In this document: piece by piece, positions 31,501-41,647 of the stretch | Numbering within the stretch: the first letter of the stretch is position 1 | How the letters are laid out: each line of letters opens with the position of its first letter | Source: Leuctra nigra | Lineage: Eukaryota; Arthropoda; Insecta; Plecoptera; Leuctridae | Assembly (NCBI GenBank): GCA_934045905.1 | Contig: OW203762.1 | Span: 17,454,345 to 17,518,344 of the forward strand | Length of the DNA: 64,000 nt | Reading direction: 5' to 3' | Notes under the pieces: generated by a model | Databases searched by the model: none | What the model saw: only the letters and a program-made list of their open reading frames with translations | Told to the model about the DNA's origin: nothing | Made by a program: the position numbers and the translations under genes

Positions 31501-34500
31501 TAAACATATTTTGTCTGTAGTCAAAGTACTCTAGCTTGATACTTCGAATTACTACAGTGAAGTACGTTCCCTATAACTTTACTATAGTAAACTGCAGTAT
31601 ATATCGTCTGTAGTAAAAATCTATAGTACATACTTTGAATTACTACAGTAAAGTATATTTACTCCAGAGTAAAAAATAGTATTTTCAGCTGTAGTAAAAA
31701 TACTGTAGTTTATACTTTAGTTTACTACCGATGCTGTAGAATTTACTTCAGTAATCTATAGTACATTTTTCCTGTACTTCAAGTACTATAGCACAAACTA
31801 TAGTTTACTACACGTTATTACAGAATACTTTGAAATACTTCAAAATATACTATAGGACATTTTTCTAAGGGCACCATTTACTATTAAATAATGCTGCTTG
31901 TGACATGTGACACTTAGTACACAATTTAAAATGGTATAGTTAGCTTCACGTAAATCAGTTTTTGTTGCAAAATACTGTGAAATTCGAAAGATAGAAGACA
32001 TCACGGCGCGGCGCAGAGACTGGATGAAGGTTAGTTCACTTATTTTCTCTCCCATAAATTAACTGAGTAAGATGCATACTTTTCGTTTAAGTTAATTAAT
32101 TATACCTATAATTTATCTTTGAACATAGATTTGGAGAAACAGTCCGGATTCTGATCTCGCCCGACAACTGACAGTTCGTGACAAAAGAAGAATGATACGA
32201 CAGTCTTGGCAGAGGCGGCCTATGCTCAGCCTACAAAGTTGAATCTAAGACCAACAAAGAAGACCAACTAACTGTCAAACAGTTTGAATGCAGTTCAGTC
32301 AAACCTACGATCACCACACGTCAAACTGGATGACTTTACACTCCTTCATACCTAGGTATATTGAACAATAAGTTTGACTTTCGCCAATACAAGCTGACAA
32401 ATTGCAAGAAGAAGATTTCGATGTGAAGTGTTGTTGTTTCGTGTGTTGGATGTCTGTGGTAGGAAAAGTATCTTCTCTTTGTTTGGCTTGTATCTGTATA
32501 TTCTACGATCTGTAAGGTAGGCTAACTGAATAAACATTTATCTAAATTACGGCTTGCACTATTCAATAAGAAAGTGACTTACCTACCTACCTATTTCTAA
32601 GTAGCATAGTTTTACCTCAAAACAATTTGATTCTAGTGAAATATTTTTGATCACAATGTTGACAGTGAGTATCAAGATGTATATTATGTCTATATCTAGG
32701 TAACACATAGGTAGTGTAGTATGATATAATATCTAGGCATAATACCTCATAGGTTTGGCACCTCAAATTGAGTTGTAATAGCATCCAAAGGTAACACTAT
32801 AATCTTATGGAGAGTGCATTTGCACATTGGTCTACCTCAAAGTGTTTTGTGCAAAGAGAGCTGTGTTTTATTTGGAATCTGAAATTAACTGTTCAATCAT
32901 TTCTACTTGTGTTAATAAAGCCATGGAAGACACATAGGCATTGGGAATAATAAAATAATGTATGTATTTTTTGTAATAGACTGACCAATCTAGGACCAAC
33001 TGACTAAACCTGCTACAGTAACACTTGCCAATTATAATTGCATTTATAGCGTGTAATATCATTGAATGTAATAAATATTAAATAGTTATTATCATGAGTT
33101 TTCTTTGAATTACAAAAATGATTTAATATCATAAATATTTATCAAATATATTGCGAATTCACTGAGCCATTTGAATTTCTGGCGGCAATTTTTCATCCCT
33201 TGAAAATGAGTTGCACTAAGGTGGCTACTTGGGGCGCCACCATCGGCGCTGAAACCAGTTTCATCTCGGAGTGACGCTACTAAGGGTGAGGTCCAAAATA
33301 GAAGCTGGTTGGGCGTGTGACGTCACCATAGGATTTACGGGTTAAATCAAACTTGCCGCGTCAACAAACGAGCTGAAACCAGTACCCATAATGCTCAAGC
33401 TCAAGAGGTCGGGCGTTGTGATTACTCTATTTTCATTCATTCGACAACGATTCGACTCAAGGTCACGCCCAGGTGTTACGTCACAATGTTAAAAGGATAG
33501 GGAAACTGGGCGACCTGATAATAAATCGGTATGCACCCTAACTATGCTTCTAGGGTCTTGTCGCCGTGACAAGGAAGTTGTCATTTTACACGATCGCAGC
33601 CATTGCGTGAGAGAGACAAGAAAGATATTCAGGCTTCTGAGATGCGCTTTTTGAGATCGGTAAAAGGGTGTTGCTTGTTAGATAAGATCAGGAATGAGGA
33701 TATAAGGGCCGAATTGGGAATTAAGGAAATCAATAAGAATATATCACAGTACAGGAGAAGATGGGCCGACCATGTAGAAAGGATGTCAAATGAGAGAATT
33801 CCCAAATGGGCCCTTCACTATGAACCGAAGGGCAGGCGCGACATTGGCCGGCCAAGGAAAAGATGGGCTGCACCTTGAGGACGGAAAGGGCTTTTAGCCC
33901 AATCTTTGCGGGTAGAAGAAGAAGAAGAAGAAGAAGTATTGATTGGTGAGAACTTTTACACGTTTGCAGATGATAATAATAAAAGACGTGTCATAAGCTT
34001 GTCGTCATGCACTCGAAATTACGAAATAATTTTTTTAGAATCTAGTTAATTACCTTATCTATAATAAAGGTACATTCAGACCAGTAACATTTGATTGTTA
34101 AATTTCGATGCTCGTGAGAAGAGTCGTACGAGAATTAGACCGCACTCGATCGTATAACTTTGCTCGACAAACGATCGACAACTCTTATGGGAGAATAACA
34201 TTGACACGTCATAGTCGATCGATTACAAAGTCGAGTCAATGCTAATCTTTCGTAAGACTTGTCGATCGTTTGTCGAACAAAGTTATACGATCTCAGTGCT
34301 GAACAAAGTTGATCAATCTACCTAAACTAGTTGTTATTCAATAGATTAAGCTTTGCATCATCCCATTATGAGGCAAACGGAAGCGAACGGGAGTCGCACG
34401 GTTCGTCAGAGCGTTTTTTTGAAATTTTGTCTTCCCACTAAATAATTTTAAAAAATCAGATAGTAACGACCCATAACAGCCTAATTAACTAAATAATGCC

Positions 34501-37500
34501 GCACACTGGAGTTCATTATGACCTCTGGCACGACCTCAAAGTGTCATAATGAGGTCATAATGAGCTCCAGTGTGCGGCATTATTTAGTCTTTTACGCTGT
34601 AATGGATCGTTACTATTTAAAATTATTTAGTGGGAAGTCAAATTTTCAAAAAACGCTCTGACGAACCGTGCGATTCCCGTTCGCTTCCGTTTGCCTCTTA
34701 AAGTTTCGGAGTCAGCCTCACACCTCGGCAATGGAAGATCCTGAATGTCCTGGAAATCCCCCGCCAATATCCAGGAGCGTCATCTTGAATCCCATCCGCT
34801 CTGCCACGTCGAAGAGACCCCGGGCCAGGACGAGGGCTCGCCGGAAAACCTCGAGATCCTTGAAGTCGCATCCGACGTGGAAGCTGACGCCCACCAGGTC
34901 GCCGTCGAGCTCCCGGACCTGACGGATGAGACGAGGACCCTCGAGCAGAGCATCGCAACCGAACTTGACGCCCATCGCCATCTTGGCGTCGGCGGCGTCG
35001 CAGTGGAATCGAAGCACGAGTCTGGACGAAATGCATGAAAGTTATGTTTCATTTGACCCAGTGGCGGAGAGCATGTATGCTCATTGCAAAACGGTTTCCT
35101 ACGGCGAACAGTCTAGAGGGTAGACCACAGACATAGTTGTTGAAATAGGCGCATACAATTGCGTCTAGAGTTGAAAATGCTTGAAAGAGTGAGATAAAGA
35201 TTTTGGTGGAAGCTAATTTTAGTCCTTGTTAAAATATACTCGGGACCTGGGCCTCGAACCAGTAATTTAAAATGTTCCGTGAGAGCTATACTAACTGACC
35301 AACCCGGTAGGATGGTCATATCCGATGCCTGGCATTGACATCTCGGAAGAGATCAGAAGGTTGTGTGACCTGATTAGTCTCGTGGCTCAATGTGGAAGGA
35401 TTATCACATCGCACATCTCTCAGCAAAGATTCGATATATTTCTTGGTAAAACATTATCTATTTATACGTATCTGGTACTACCTCACAGGTAGAAGCCCGA
35501 TGTCCTTTTTCTCGATTTTACATGGCACACTTTTGGAATGTTGGAATCAAGCTCTATCAATTGCGATTTGACTAAAATGTCAACAAATCCTATATTGAGG
35601 TTTATTTTTCAAAATTACTGGTCTGCACAAGGAAGTGTCATGCCATCACTGGTTACTTTAGTGTCACAAGTACACATATATTTCAATGAAGGGCCTTAAG
35701 CAGAATTACTGGTTTTTGAGCTCACCTCACGAATCATTTGGTTTTTATACCCAAGCTTAATTTAAACGGTCCAATATTGCATTCAATTCATTGAGTTAAC
35801 TCGTTTGTTTCAATGAATGTAACCGTTGTTACGATTGTAGATAGCTTCTTTGCCGACCGCTACCCTTGCACCACGTGACCTGCCACTGGTGATGTAGGGT
35901 CGTGAAAAAAATGTGTCGATCATCCCTACGCTTATACCATCCCGCCATACGGAGCGCTGGTATACCACTGTACGATTTCCGTTGTATGGCGGGAGGGTAT
36001 AAGCGTAGGGATGATCGAGATATTATTCCAAAGCTGTACAGCGAGCTGGCCAGAACGGCAGTCTCGCGTTGAGGGTCGTCTCGGACAGTCTTGTATTTAT
36101 AATAAAAGTCGTGTTGCGTTCTTCTCCCTCGTTCCCTCGGTACTCTATCACTTCGTTACATGGTAGCAGAGCCGGAGCGTGGTTCGGTTATTTTTCTTTT
36201 TTGAAAAAGTGAATATTAACATTAAGGTGGCTGCATATCACGTGACTTTTCAACCAAAAAGCTACACATTTTCATTTGGTAGGGTTCAGTTTAGCAAATA
36301 CTTCTCACTCATCAGATAAGTTAGGACACATCTGTTGGAACAAATCTACGCAGAAAAGAACTGCGAAAATAACATTAGATGATTTTACTTCCTTGCACCT
36401 AAATATTCTCAAATCAAGACCTGAAGTTTAAGGAAATCCTATGAGTTGCCAAGAACAGCAAACTTTTATCTAATAAAAGGGCACATATGCATCACAAACC
36501 TGACACAATTTTGCCAACAAAACATGCGCTCTTTCTTCATCTTTCCAACGAAATGTTGAGATATTAATTATATCCACTATTATGAATGTAATGTTTAAAC
36601 GAACAGCACTTGGTTTTGACAGTCTTCACGCGCGTACGTATACACGATATTTGTGTTGTTTTTATTATAAAACCACTGCAAAATTAAATAATATTGACTG
36701 CAAATATTGATAAGCTCCAGTATGCAGTGAATTTCCTTCATAAATCACCTTGGATTACTCAACATGAACGATGTATGGTATGTACTCATAGGTAACTATT
36801 TCTTTTGATCGGATGTAGAGAAATAAAGTCACGTGATATGTATTGGCCTTAAGTATGAGTAACGAGGCGTTGGCAGCGGATTTGGATCGGGTAAATGACC
36901 TGTAACGAAGTGATAGAGTAACGAGGGAACGAGGGAGAAGAACGCAACACGATAATTAGCAGCACACTTTTATTATAAATACAAGACTGTCCGAGACGAC
37001 CCTCAACGCGAGACTGCCGTTCTGGCCAGCTCGCTGTCGGCAAAGAAGCTCTCTACAATCGTAACACCGTGTAGACACGAAATTGTGCATAGTTGACTTT
37101 ATTTTAATCTTTTTACTTGATGCCTTAATACATTACATTTATAACGCGTCCAATCTCTCCTTCATTGATTGAAATTGAAGAAACATTGAACCGTGTATAC
37201 ATGAGTCACTTACTTAGCCGCCGGGTCAAGGGTCAACATCTTGCGCAGCTCGATGTCGTTGTCGAAGGTCATGAGATGGACGCCGAGCGCCGCGGAGTGA
37301 CGTATGTGCGACGCCGACTTGGCGGGGTTGGCGTAGATGATGCGAGACGCCGGGACGCCGACGCTCATTACGTGGTCAATCTCAGCCTGTGAACAACAAC
37401 TCTAGTTTAGCAGCAAACATGGACTGGAACCCAAATGAATAACGGTTCCGGTTCCGGTTCCGGTTCCGGTTCCATAAGGGTTCAAACGGTTCCATCAAAT

Positions 37501-40500
37501 TCAGACAATAGGGAATTCAAATATTTTTTTTTAATCTACTTTTGGGAACTTGCTCAGAATGTCTAATATTAGTTTGACTCAATGATCATTTATTTGAAAA
37601 ATTGTGATTGGTAGTAAATGATATCATGATTTGAAAGGAAATGAAGTAAAAATTCAATGAAATTAATAATTTGAAGAACCCTTATGGAACCGTTATGGAG
37701 CACAAATAATGTTTAATATTAATAAGGGTTCCGGTTCCGGTTCCTATAAAAATAACGGTTCTTTTCGGTTCCGGTTACGGTTCCGGTTCCACAGCAAACC
37801 AGGTGTTATGGAAACAACTTTCTGCACCGATCTCTGCTTTTGTGTCTGTTGTCACGGTAATTGTCAGCTATCCTCAGATTAGTTGTAAATTGAAACTGTC
37901 TAGAGCATAGCTTCCGACTAACTATTACTGAATCATTAATAATTGCGTTACACATATTATTATTATTTTAGTAGCCATACACTTTTTTACTCACTATTCA
38001 GAAAATGTCCAATGTATTGACCAATAAAACTTGATTTTTTTATAAATTATTATTTGATTTCAGTCAAATTGTCAGATCAACATAATTCTCTCATAACCTC
38101 AGAATAATAATAATATCATAATATTATGTGATATTGATGTCATAATAATATTGATATGCTTGAAATCTGCCCAAGTTTTTGATTGCTTTTGAGGAAAACA
38201 AGCATTCTGAGATAACCTACGAGCAGTTATCTCTCCTATATCTTGATTATTAACAATAAGCAATCAAAGTGCCTATGAAGGTACTCTTGTGGGGATATTG
38301 TCGAAGCAGACAATGTTTAATATATTCATATTGCCTGCAAGTTGCGACTTTAAAATCGCATTTTTTATTTGACACTTTTGTTTACCTCCTCAGCCTTAAA
38401 TTTTCATTTCATTCTTTTTTTTGTCTGGGGCTTAACGTCGCACTGTTCTGCAGCGTAGTGTGTTATGCTGATTTTTTTCACTAGAATTACTAGACTAATA
38501 GTTTTATGTAGATGTATAGGTAAGGCAACGAGTGTTTACCGGTGAAGCACAGTCGAAGCCTGTTCCAAGTGCCGCTAGAGCGCGTATCATCGCCGTGTTG
38601 GCGTGGCACTTCACAGCTGCAGACAGACACGTCCGGTTAGAGAAGCGTTTCAAAAGTGTTTTACTGGGAATCGAAGAGTAATGGAATAGTTTATTACAGG
38701 TCCACAGAGACCGCACAAGGGGGCCGCCACATATGATTTCATACAGTGAAATACATTTAAAAATCGTGGAAGTTGACAATATTTAGTAAGTGCTTTACTT
38801 TAAAAAAAAATTATAAAAAAAAATTGATTGTAAAACGGATATTTGAGTAACTTATTTACGGATAAACTCTATAAAATACCTATTCAATACACCTAACTCA
38901 TTTTATTTTACATGCTATTCAATCCCAATACACACAATGAATTGGCATAGCATCCTATGAGGTTCTATTGCCATAAAAAGGCACTGAGGGGTATACAAAG
39001 CACAATATTTTTTTTCGTCACAAACTGAACAGATTTCTAAATATTTCGGCGATGGTCCAGTGTTCTGTATTTTTTAATAGTACTGGTTGATGGTATTTTA
39101 ATTTTTATCTTCGAACTTCAAGACCCATTATTTACGTAACAAATGTAAATACATTTGATTCAATTTAGTTACGGAATGTGGGTCCCTGATAACCAAAGAG
39201 TTTAGAAAAAAAGTCTGTGGTATAGGTATAGTAATGCTTAAAAACAGCTGATTTGTGGCGTATTGTTTACCTATATATTATGTTATTGCGTGAAAACTAG
39301 TAAAAATATCGCAAATATGATCAGTTAAAAAAAAAACGTGGTAAAATATTTCTATAATGGATCTAGTTATTTCAATTGAACAGTTTTTTTTAACAAGTGT
39401 TCATTGCCATGGTGAACCATTACACTTAACAAATAGAAATAGAAATGGGTTTTAAAAACTCTTCAAGGCCATGCCACTGTCTAGCCGTCTTAATAGTTCT
39501 CTAGACAGATCGTCTTGATTTCTGAGAATTGGTTGATTCCACATGTGGTCGCGTGGGTGGTCCCCAGTGACACATTTATATAGATAGATAGATAAGACAG
39601 TATGCAAACTGTTAGTCCCACCAGTACCTTTACATAGCTCTATTTACAAGACATTACAAGAAATTGTGATGTTTTTATACACATTTACCTACACATTTAT
39701 TAAAAAATCTAATTTGAAAAAACAACTAATTTGGCGCATTGATCGTTATTTAAATGACGTAGATTTGATGACGGACCAATTTGTACTTCTATCTAATACT
39801 CGCATGTAGAGTAGCAACTTTCACACGAATATGAATTCACATGCTAAACCAACCCTTGCTAATCAACGCAGTACACAGGGAATTTCTCTAGTTGATACAT
39901 TAGTTGTTGAAAACATGTGACTAAGGATAAAACACGGGTATTAATCAAAGGACAAATAAATGTCTTATAATAAAATAATTAATAACAAAACAAAGTGACA
40001 CTAATAAATTATGTAAGCTGTGTAAATCCTGAATTACACATTTCCCGTACGAGACACACTTCTGTGCGTCACATTTCGCAAAAGTTTCGTGGAAAAAAAT
40101 CAAAACGAAATACAAGGAGCATGAACTAACATCCTAAATCAATCACACGTTCTTGTCTCAGAAATTAAACAAGATTCCTGCGCAATTGAAACTCTATTCA
40201 GATTTTGTTCTTATGCCCGGTCTTAATAATATTTTGAAGGGGTTTAAGAACGCAAATAAATAATTCTATGGCAACAAATCAACCGCAATGTCATCACCTA
40301 CTTGTGATGTCTTTAAATGTCAATTAGTAGACAAGAGTTTGTGAAATGAACCTTATGAGAACTATTACTGACCGTAATAAGGATGAACTCTTGGCAATTG
40401 CCGCCTCCATTCCTCGTGCTTCCTGACGACGTCCCCAAGATCCAGGATGAAGAACGCTTCGTCCTGCTCTCCCGCAAGACAGATGTCTCGACCAACCTTC

Positions 40501-40931
40501 AGGACGTCAGCGTTATCCTCCAGGACTTCAATTTTATCCTCCAGGACGTCAACGTTATCCTCCAGGTCGTCTATTTTATTTTCCAGGACGTCAACTTTAT
40601 CCTCCAGAACGTCAACATTATCCTCCACGACGTCATCGTTATCTTCCAGGACGCCAACTTTATCCTCCAGGTCATCAACTTTATCCTCCACGTCGTCAAC
40701 GTTATCCTCCAGGACTTCAACGTCATCTTCCAGGACTTCAACGTTATCCTCCAGGACGTCTACATCATCCTCCAGGACATCAACGTTATCCTCCAGGACG
40801 CCAACTTTATCCTTCAGGATGTCAACTTTATCCCCCAGGACGTCAGCGCTACCCTCCAGGATAACGAGGTCCTGATATTCTGACTGCCTTATTGTCAGGA
40901 CTCTCATGACACTTCTAGTTCTGTTCGCCAT
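28321..40931 (-). CDS. Ornithine decarboxylase-like gene, complete, 7 coding exons
   Basis: PLP-dependent fold-III decarboxylase of the ODC family; the family makes putrescine from ornithine as a cytosolic homodimer. The coding exons are 40373-40931, 38540-38616, 37214-37386, 34724-35021, 29104-29235, 28789-28902 and 28321-28530. All have AG/GT borders and matching phases and give a 520-residue protein. Family landmarks are PYYAVKC (PLP lysine at 189), [24 protein letters not shown] (His318), [15 protein letters not shown] (Glu392, Arg395), [12 protein letters not shown] (Cys467) and MGAYT (Tyr496). In human numbering Tyr323, Asp332 and Asp361, which line the ornithine/putrescine side, are here His, His and Ser, so the substrate may differ or activity may be lost. 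The C-terminal degron tail of mammalian ODC is absent. Exon 1 carries a heptad-repeat expansion. The exons are much more GC-rich than the introns, which are full of transposons. ODC membership is sure; ODC activity is not. I withhold a symbol because paralogues exist. Confidence 0.93.
28789..28902 (-). CDS. ODC-like exon 6
   Basis: 114 bp, 38 codons, from TTGACAG to a strong donor GTGAGT. It encodes [14 protein letters not shown] and then LIFHFTLH. Human ODC has VYGSF and LYDHAH here, so Tyr323 and Asp332 are both His in this protein. Confidence 0.9.
29104..29235 (-). CDS. ODC-like exon 5
   Basis: 132 bp, 44 codons, from CTTCCAG to GTAGGT, both borders phase 0. It encodes [11 protein letters not shown], then [13 protein letters not shown], containing the Glu and Arg that hold the PLP ring nitrogen and phosphate. 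The 5.5-kb intron upstream is filled with mobile DNA. Confidence 0.92.
29278..30265 (+). pseudogene. RTE-like reverse transcriptase, left part
   Basis: Carries [89 protein letters not shown] (catalytic) and [11 protein letters not shown]. It is broken by TAA at 29647-29649 inside the frame, by a one-base shift near 30040, and finally by the 3.3-kb inverted-repeat element after ...PTLLYE. Confidence 0.88.
30530..31860. repeat. Degenerate TACTATAGTA / ACTACAGTA repeat field
   Basis: About 1.3 kb in which short palindromes such as CTATAG, CTGCAG, TACTATAGTA and TACTACAG recur every 10-25 bases with irregular spacing. No fixed period and no coding frame. Confidence 0.75.
30861..30936 (-). repeat. 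tRNA-like (SINE-type) sequence
   Basis: On the minus strand it has an A-box-like TGGCCTACTCGGTAAGACG and a degenerate B box GCAAGTTCAAGGC at tRNA spacing. It does not fold as a clean cloverleaf, so it is a tRNA-derived repeat and not a tRNA gene. Confidence 0.5.
33602..33878 (+). pseudogene. RTE-like LINE, C-terminal part
   Basis: Continues the left part: [52 protein letters not shown] and [12 protein letters not shown]. The same order is seen unbroken in the LINE fragment at 52.4-53.1 kb, which proves the two halves were one element. About 15 bases are missing at the junction. Confidence 0.85.
34147..34292. repeat. Inverted repeat in ODC intron 4
   Basis: GATCGTATAACTTTGCTCG, ACAAACGATCGACAA and their reverse complement about 80 bases apart form a strong hairpin. 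Confidence 0.65.
34370..34697. mobile_element. 330-bp palindromic MITE beside the exon 4 donor
   Basis: Nearly perfect foldback: arms start GAGGCAAACGGAAGCGAACG and GCACGGTTCGTCAGAGCG; the centre holds TAATGCCGCACACTGGAG with its complement. Possible TA target duplication (TA-T-GAGGC / GCCTC-T-TA). It ends 27 bases inside intron 4. Confidence 0.8.
34724..35021 (-). CDS. ODC-like exon 4
   Basis: 298 bp from TCGTCCAG to GTGTGAGG. It encodes the barrel core: [22 protein letters not shown] (the His that stacks on PLP) and [10 protein letters not shown] (phosphate loop). It ends in phase 0. A palindromic MITE begins only 27 bases past the donor. Confidence 0.92.
35240..35309 (-). repeat. tRNA-like (SINE-type) sequence in ODC intron 3
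   Basis: Minus strand: GTTGGTCAGTTAGTATAGC (A-box region) and GGTTCGAGGCC (B box) about 50 bases apart. Confidence 0.5.
35918..36016. mobile_element. Foldback inside the left LTR
   Basis: GATCATCCCTACGCTTATAC and its exact reverse complement 60 bases on, including CCCGCCATACGGA; absent from the other LTR copy, so it was inserted later. Confidence 0.7.
36226..36848. mobile_element. TTAA-flanked MITE, 623 bp
   Basis: Inverted ends GG-n-n-n-CATATCACGTGACTTT, flanked by TTAA at 36222-36225 and 36849-36852. Inserted in the leader of the LTR fragment. Confidence 0.7.
37214..37386 (-). CDS. ODC-like exon 3
   Basis: 173 bp from TTCACAG to GTAAGT, encoding [20 protein letters not shown] and onward through [10 protein letters not shown]. 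It equals the human ODC region following FDCAS. It ends in phase 2 and the Lys codon is completed by the first base of exon 4. Confidence 0.92.
37443..37792. repeat. GGTTCC hexamer arrays in ODC intron 2
   Basis: GGTTCC units at 37443-37475 and again at 37727-37792 on the same strand, with single units such as GGAACCGTTATGG between. The two arrays enclose about 250 AT-rich bases. Confidence 0.85.
38540..38616 (-). CDS. ODC-like exon 2
   Basis: 77 bp after TGTCTGCAG; with one base from exon 1 it encodes 26 residues with the PLP-lysine motif AVKC and GTGFDCASP. The donor is G followed by GTAAAC. It ends in phase 0. Confidence 0.92.
38617..40372. other. ODC intron 1, no element recognised
   Basis: 1.76 kb of AT-rich sequence. 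A short GATA run (TAGATAGATAGATAAG) lies at 39580. Confidence 0.6.
40373..40931 (-). CDS. ODC-like exon 1 with 17 heptad units
   Basis: Starts at ATG 40931 (MANRTRS) and ends PYY plus one base before GTCAGT; the split codon joins exon 2 to give Ala-Val-Lys-Cys. Residues 24-142 are 17 units of seven residues, consensus V-L-E-D-N/K-V-D. Residues 143-186 return to the family sequence ([15 protein letters not shown], then HEEW and LPRV). A plausible 3' splice site (CACTTTGTTACAG followed by AAG) lies about 25 bases upstream of the ATG, so an upstream 5' UTR exon is possible. Confidence 0.9.
40506..40862 (-). repeat. Coding minisatellite, 17 x 21 bp
   Basis: Exactly 357 bp of a 21-bp unit encoding x-L-E-D-x-V-D, in frame within ODC exon 1. 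Val at position 6 and Leu at position 2 of the next unit alternate 3 and 4 residues apart, the a/d pattern of a coiled coil; the exposed positions are almost all Asp and Glu with some Lys. The unit clearly derives from the native ILED-NAD segment just before VLKVGRDIC. Because the unit is a multiple of three, opposite-strand frames also stay open here; those are by-products. Confidence 0.92.
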
Positions 40932-41065
40932 GCTCTTTAATGTAACTTACTTCTGTAACAAAGTGATCACAATTGCAGACGTTGCAGAGGTTCGAGTAGA
41001 ATTATGAGGTGCATTGGGCATTGAGACGACCATTACGTCAAAGTCAAGACCACACTATCTAAATG

Positions 41066-41330
41066 AGCAATGTGTAGAGAACATACTTCACTCCACAGAA
41101 ATAGGTGGCCTCATAGCTTGTCATGCTGATATCGGATCGACTGGTTAGAATTATAGCGAAGAAAAACTGCAATAAATTCGTCCACTTATCAGAGGGCCAG
41201 AGCAGAGGCCAGCGCTTGTGGCAGAAAGATACATGTTATCTGCAACTGCCACCCGCAATTCGTATTCAAGATTTTCAATGGTCTACTCTTATAATAGTAC
41301 TATTTGAACTTTGAAGTGTGTTCTCTACAC
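41066..41330. mobile_element. Small MITE related to the hAT-like element
   Basis: Inverted ends GTGTAGAGAACATACTTCAC and GAAGTGTGTTCTCTACAC about 260 bp apart; they resemble the ends of the element at 3170-3794. Confidence 0.5.
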
Positions 41331-41647
41331 GGTATTTGATCATAAATCTTTATTGATTTCCAGAAACACACGTAATATTTTTTTTATAAAATTTACCTAC
41401 ACCAAACAAAATTAATTTCTTATCTAGCACACTCAAAAATATTACAATCGTGAGAGCAAATTGGTTATTATAAATGGATATTACTGCAGAAAAATGAGGT
41501 GCTTACTGACCATTCATAGTACAGACCACGATGTAGAAAAAGGATCGCCATCTTTAAAATATAATGTGGAAACTCTTCGAGTCTTTCCGCGATATCAGTT
41601 CCAATAGCCCGAATATCAAGGTATGTAGATGCCCATCGGCATCTGCA

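Larger units (their letters stand above)
30266..33601. mobile_element. 3.3-kb inverted-repeat DNA element inside the LINE
   Basis: Ends are inverted copies of GGCTGCGATCGTGTAAAATG (continuing about 45 bases), with further subterminal inverted blocks around 30370-30430 and 33220-33290 (GGGGCGCCACC and TAGTAGCGTCAC). There is no transposase-like frame, so it is non-autonomous. No target duplication is obvious. The interior holds a palindromic TACTATAG repeat field, a tRNA-like sequence and about 1.7 kb with nothing I recognise. Confidence 0.75.
29278..33933 (+). mobile_element. RTE-like LINE in ODC intron 4, split by another element
   Basis: Plus-strand insertion, antisense to the ODC-like gene. 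Left part is 29278-30265 and right part 33602-33933, with an (AAG)n tail. The flanks repeat AAGTATTGA at 29269-29277 and 33934-33942, a nine-base target duplication. It is 5'-truncated: the frame is open from its first base ([12 protein letters not shown]). Confidence 0.85.
35827..37066. mobile_element. LTR-retrotransposon fragment with inverted LTRs in ODC intron 3
   Basis: Left LTR 35827-36160 (TGTTACGATTG to CTTCGTTACA, carrying an insert of about 180 bases with a foldback at 35918-36016). It is followed directly by TGGTAGCAGAGCC, which looks like a primer-binding site, and by a short leader with ATGAGTAACGAGGCG. The second LTR, 36901-37066, is in the opposite orientation without a PBS. 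Outer flanks share CCGT, a possible four-base target duplication. Most of the element is missing; no polymerase is present. Confidence 0.7.

Noticed and set aside
30530..31860. CRISPR-like or regular satellite array
   Set aside because: Eukaryotic context, no constant repeat length, no spacers; only short palindromic words recur.
34668..35052. Several GC-rich open frames on both strands around ODC exon 4
   Set aside because: Shadows of one exon; only the frame with GVSFHVG and [10 protein letters not shown] fits the family and the splice phases.
40383..40883. Long plus-strand open frames (166 and 142 codons) over the ODC repeat
   Set aside because: They are by-products of a 21-bp repeat on the opposite strand; the minus-strand frame continues into conserved ODC sequence with correct splice phase.
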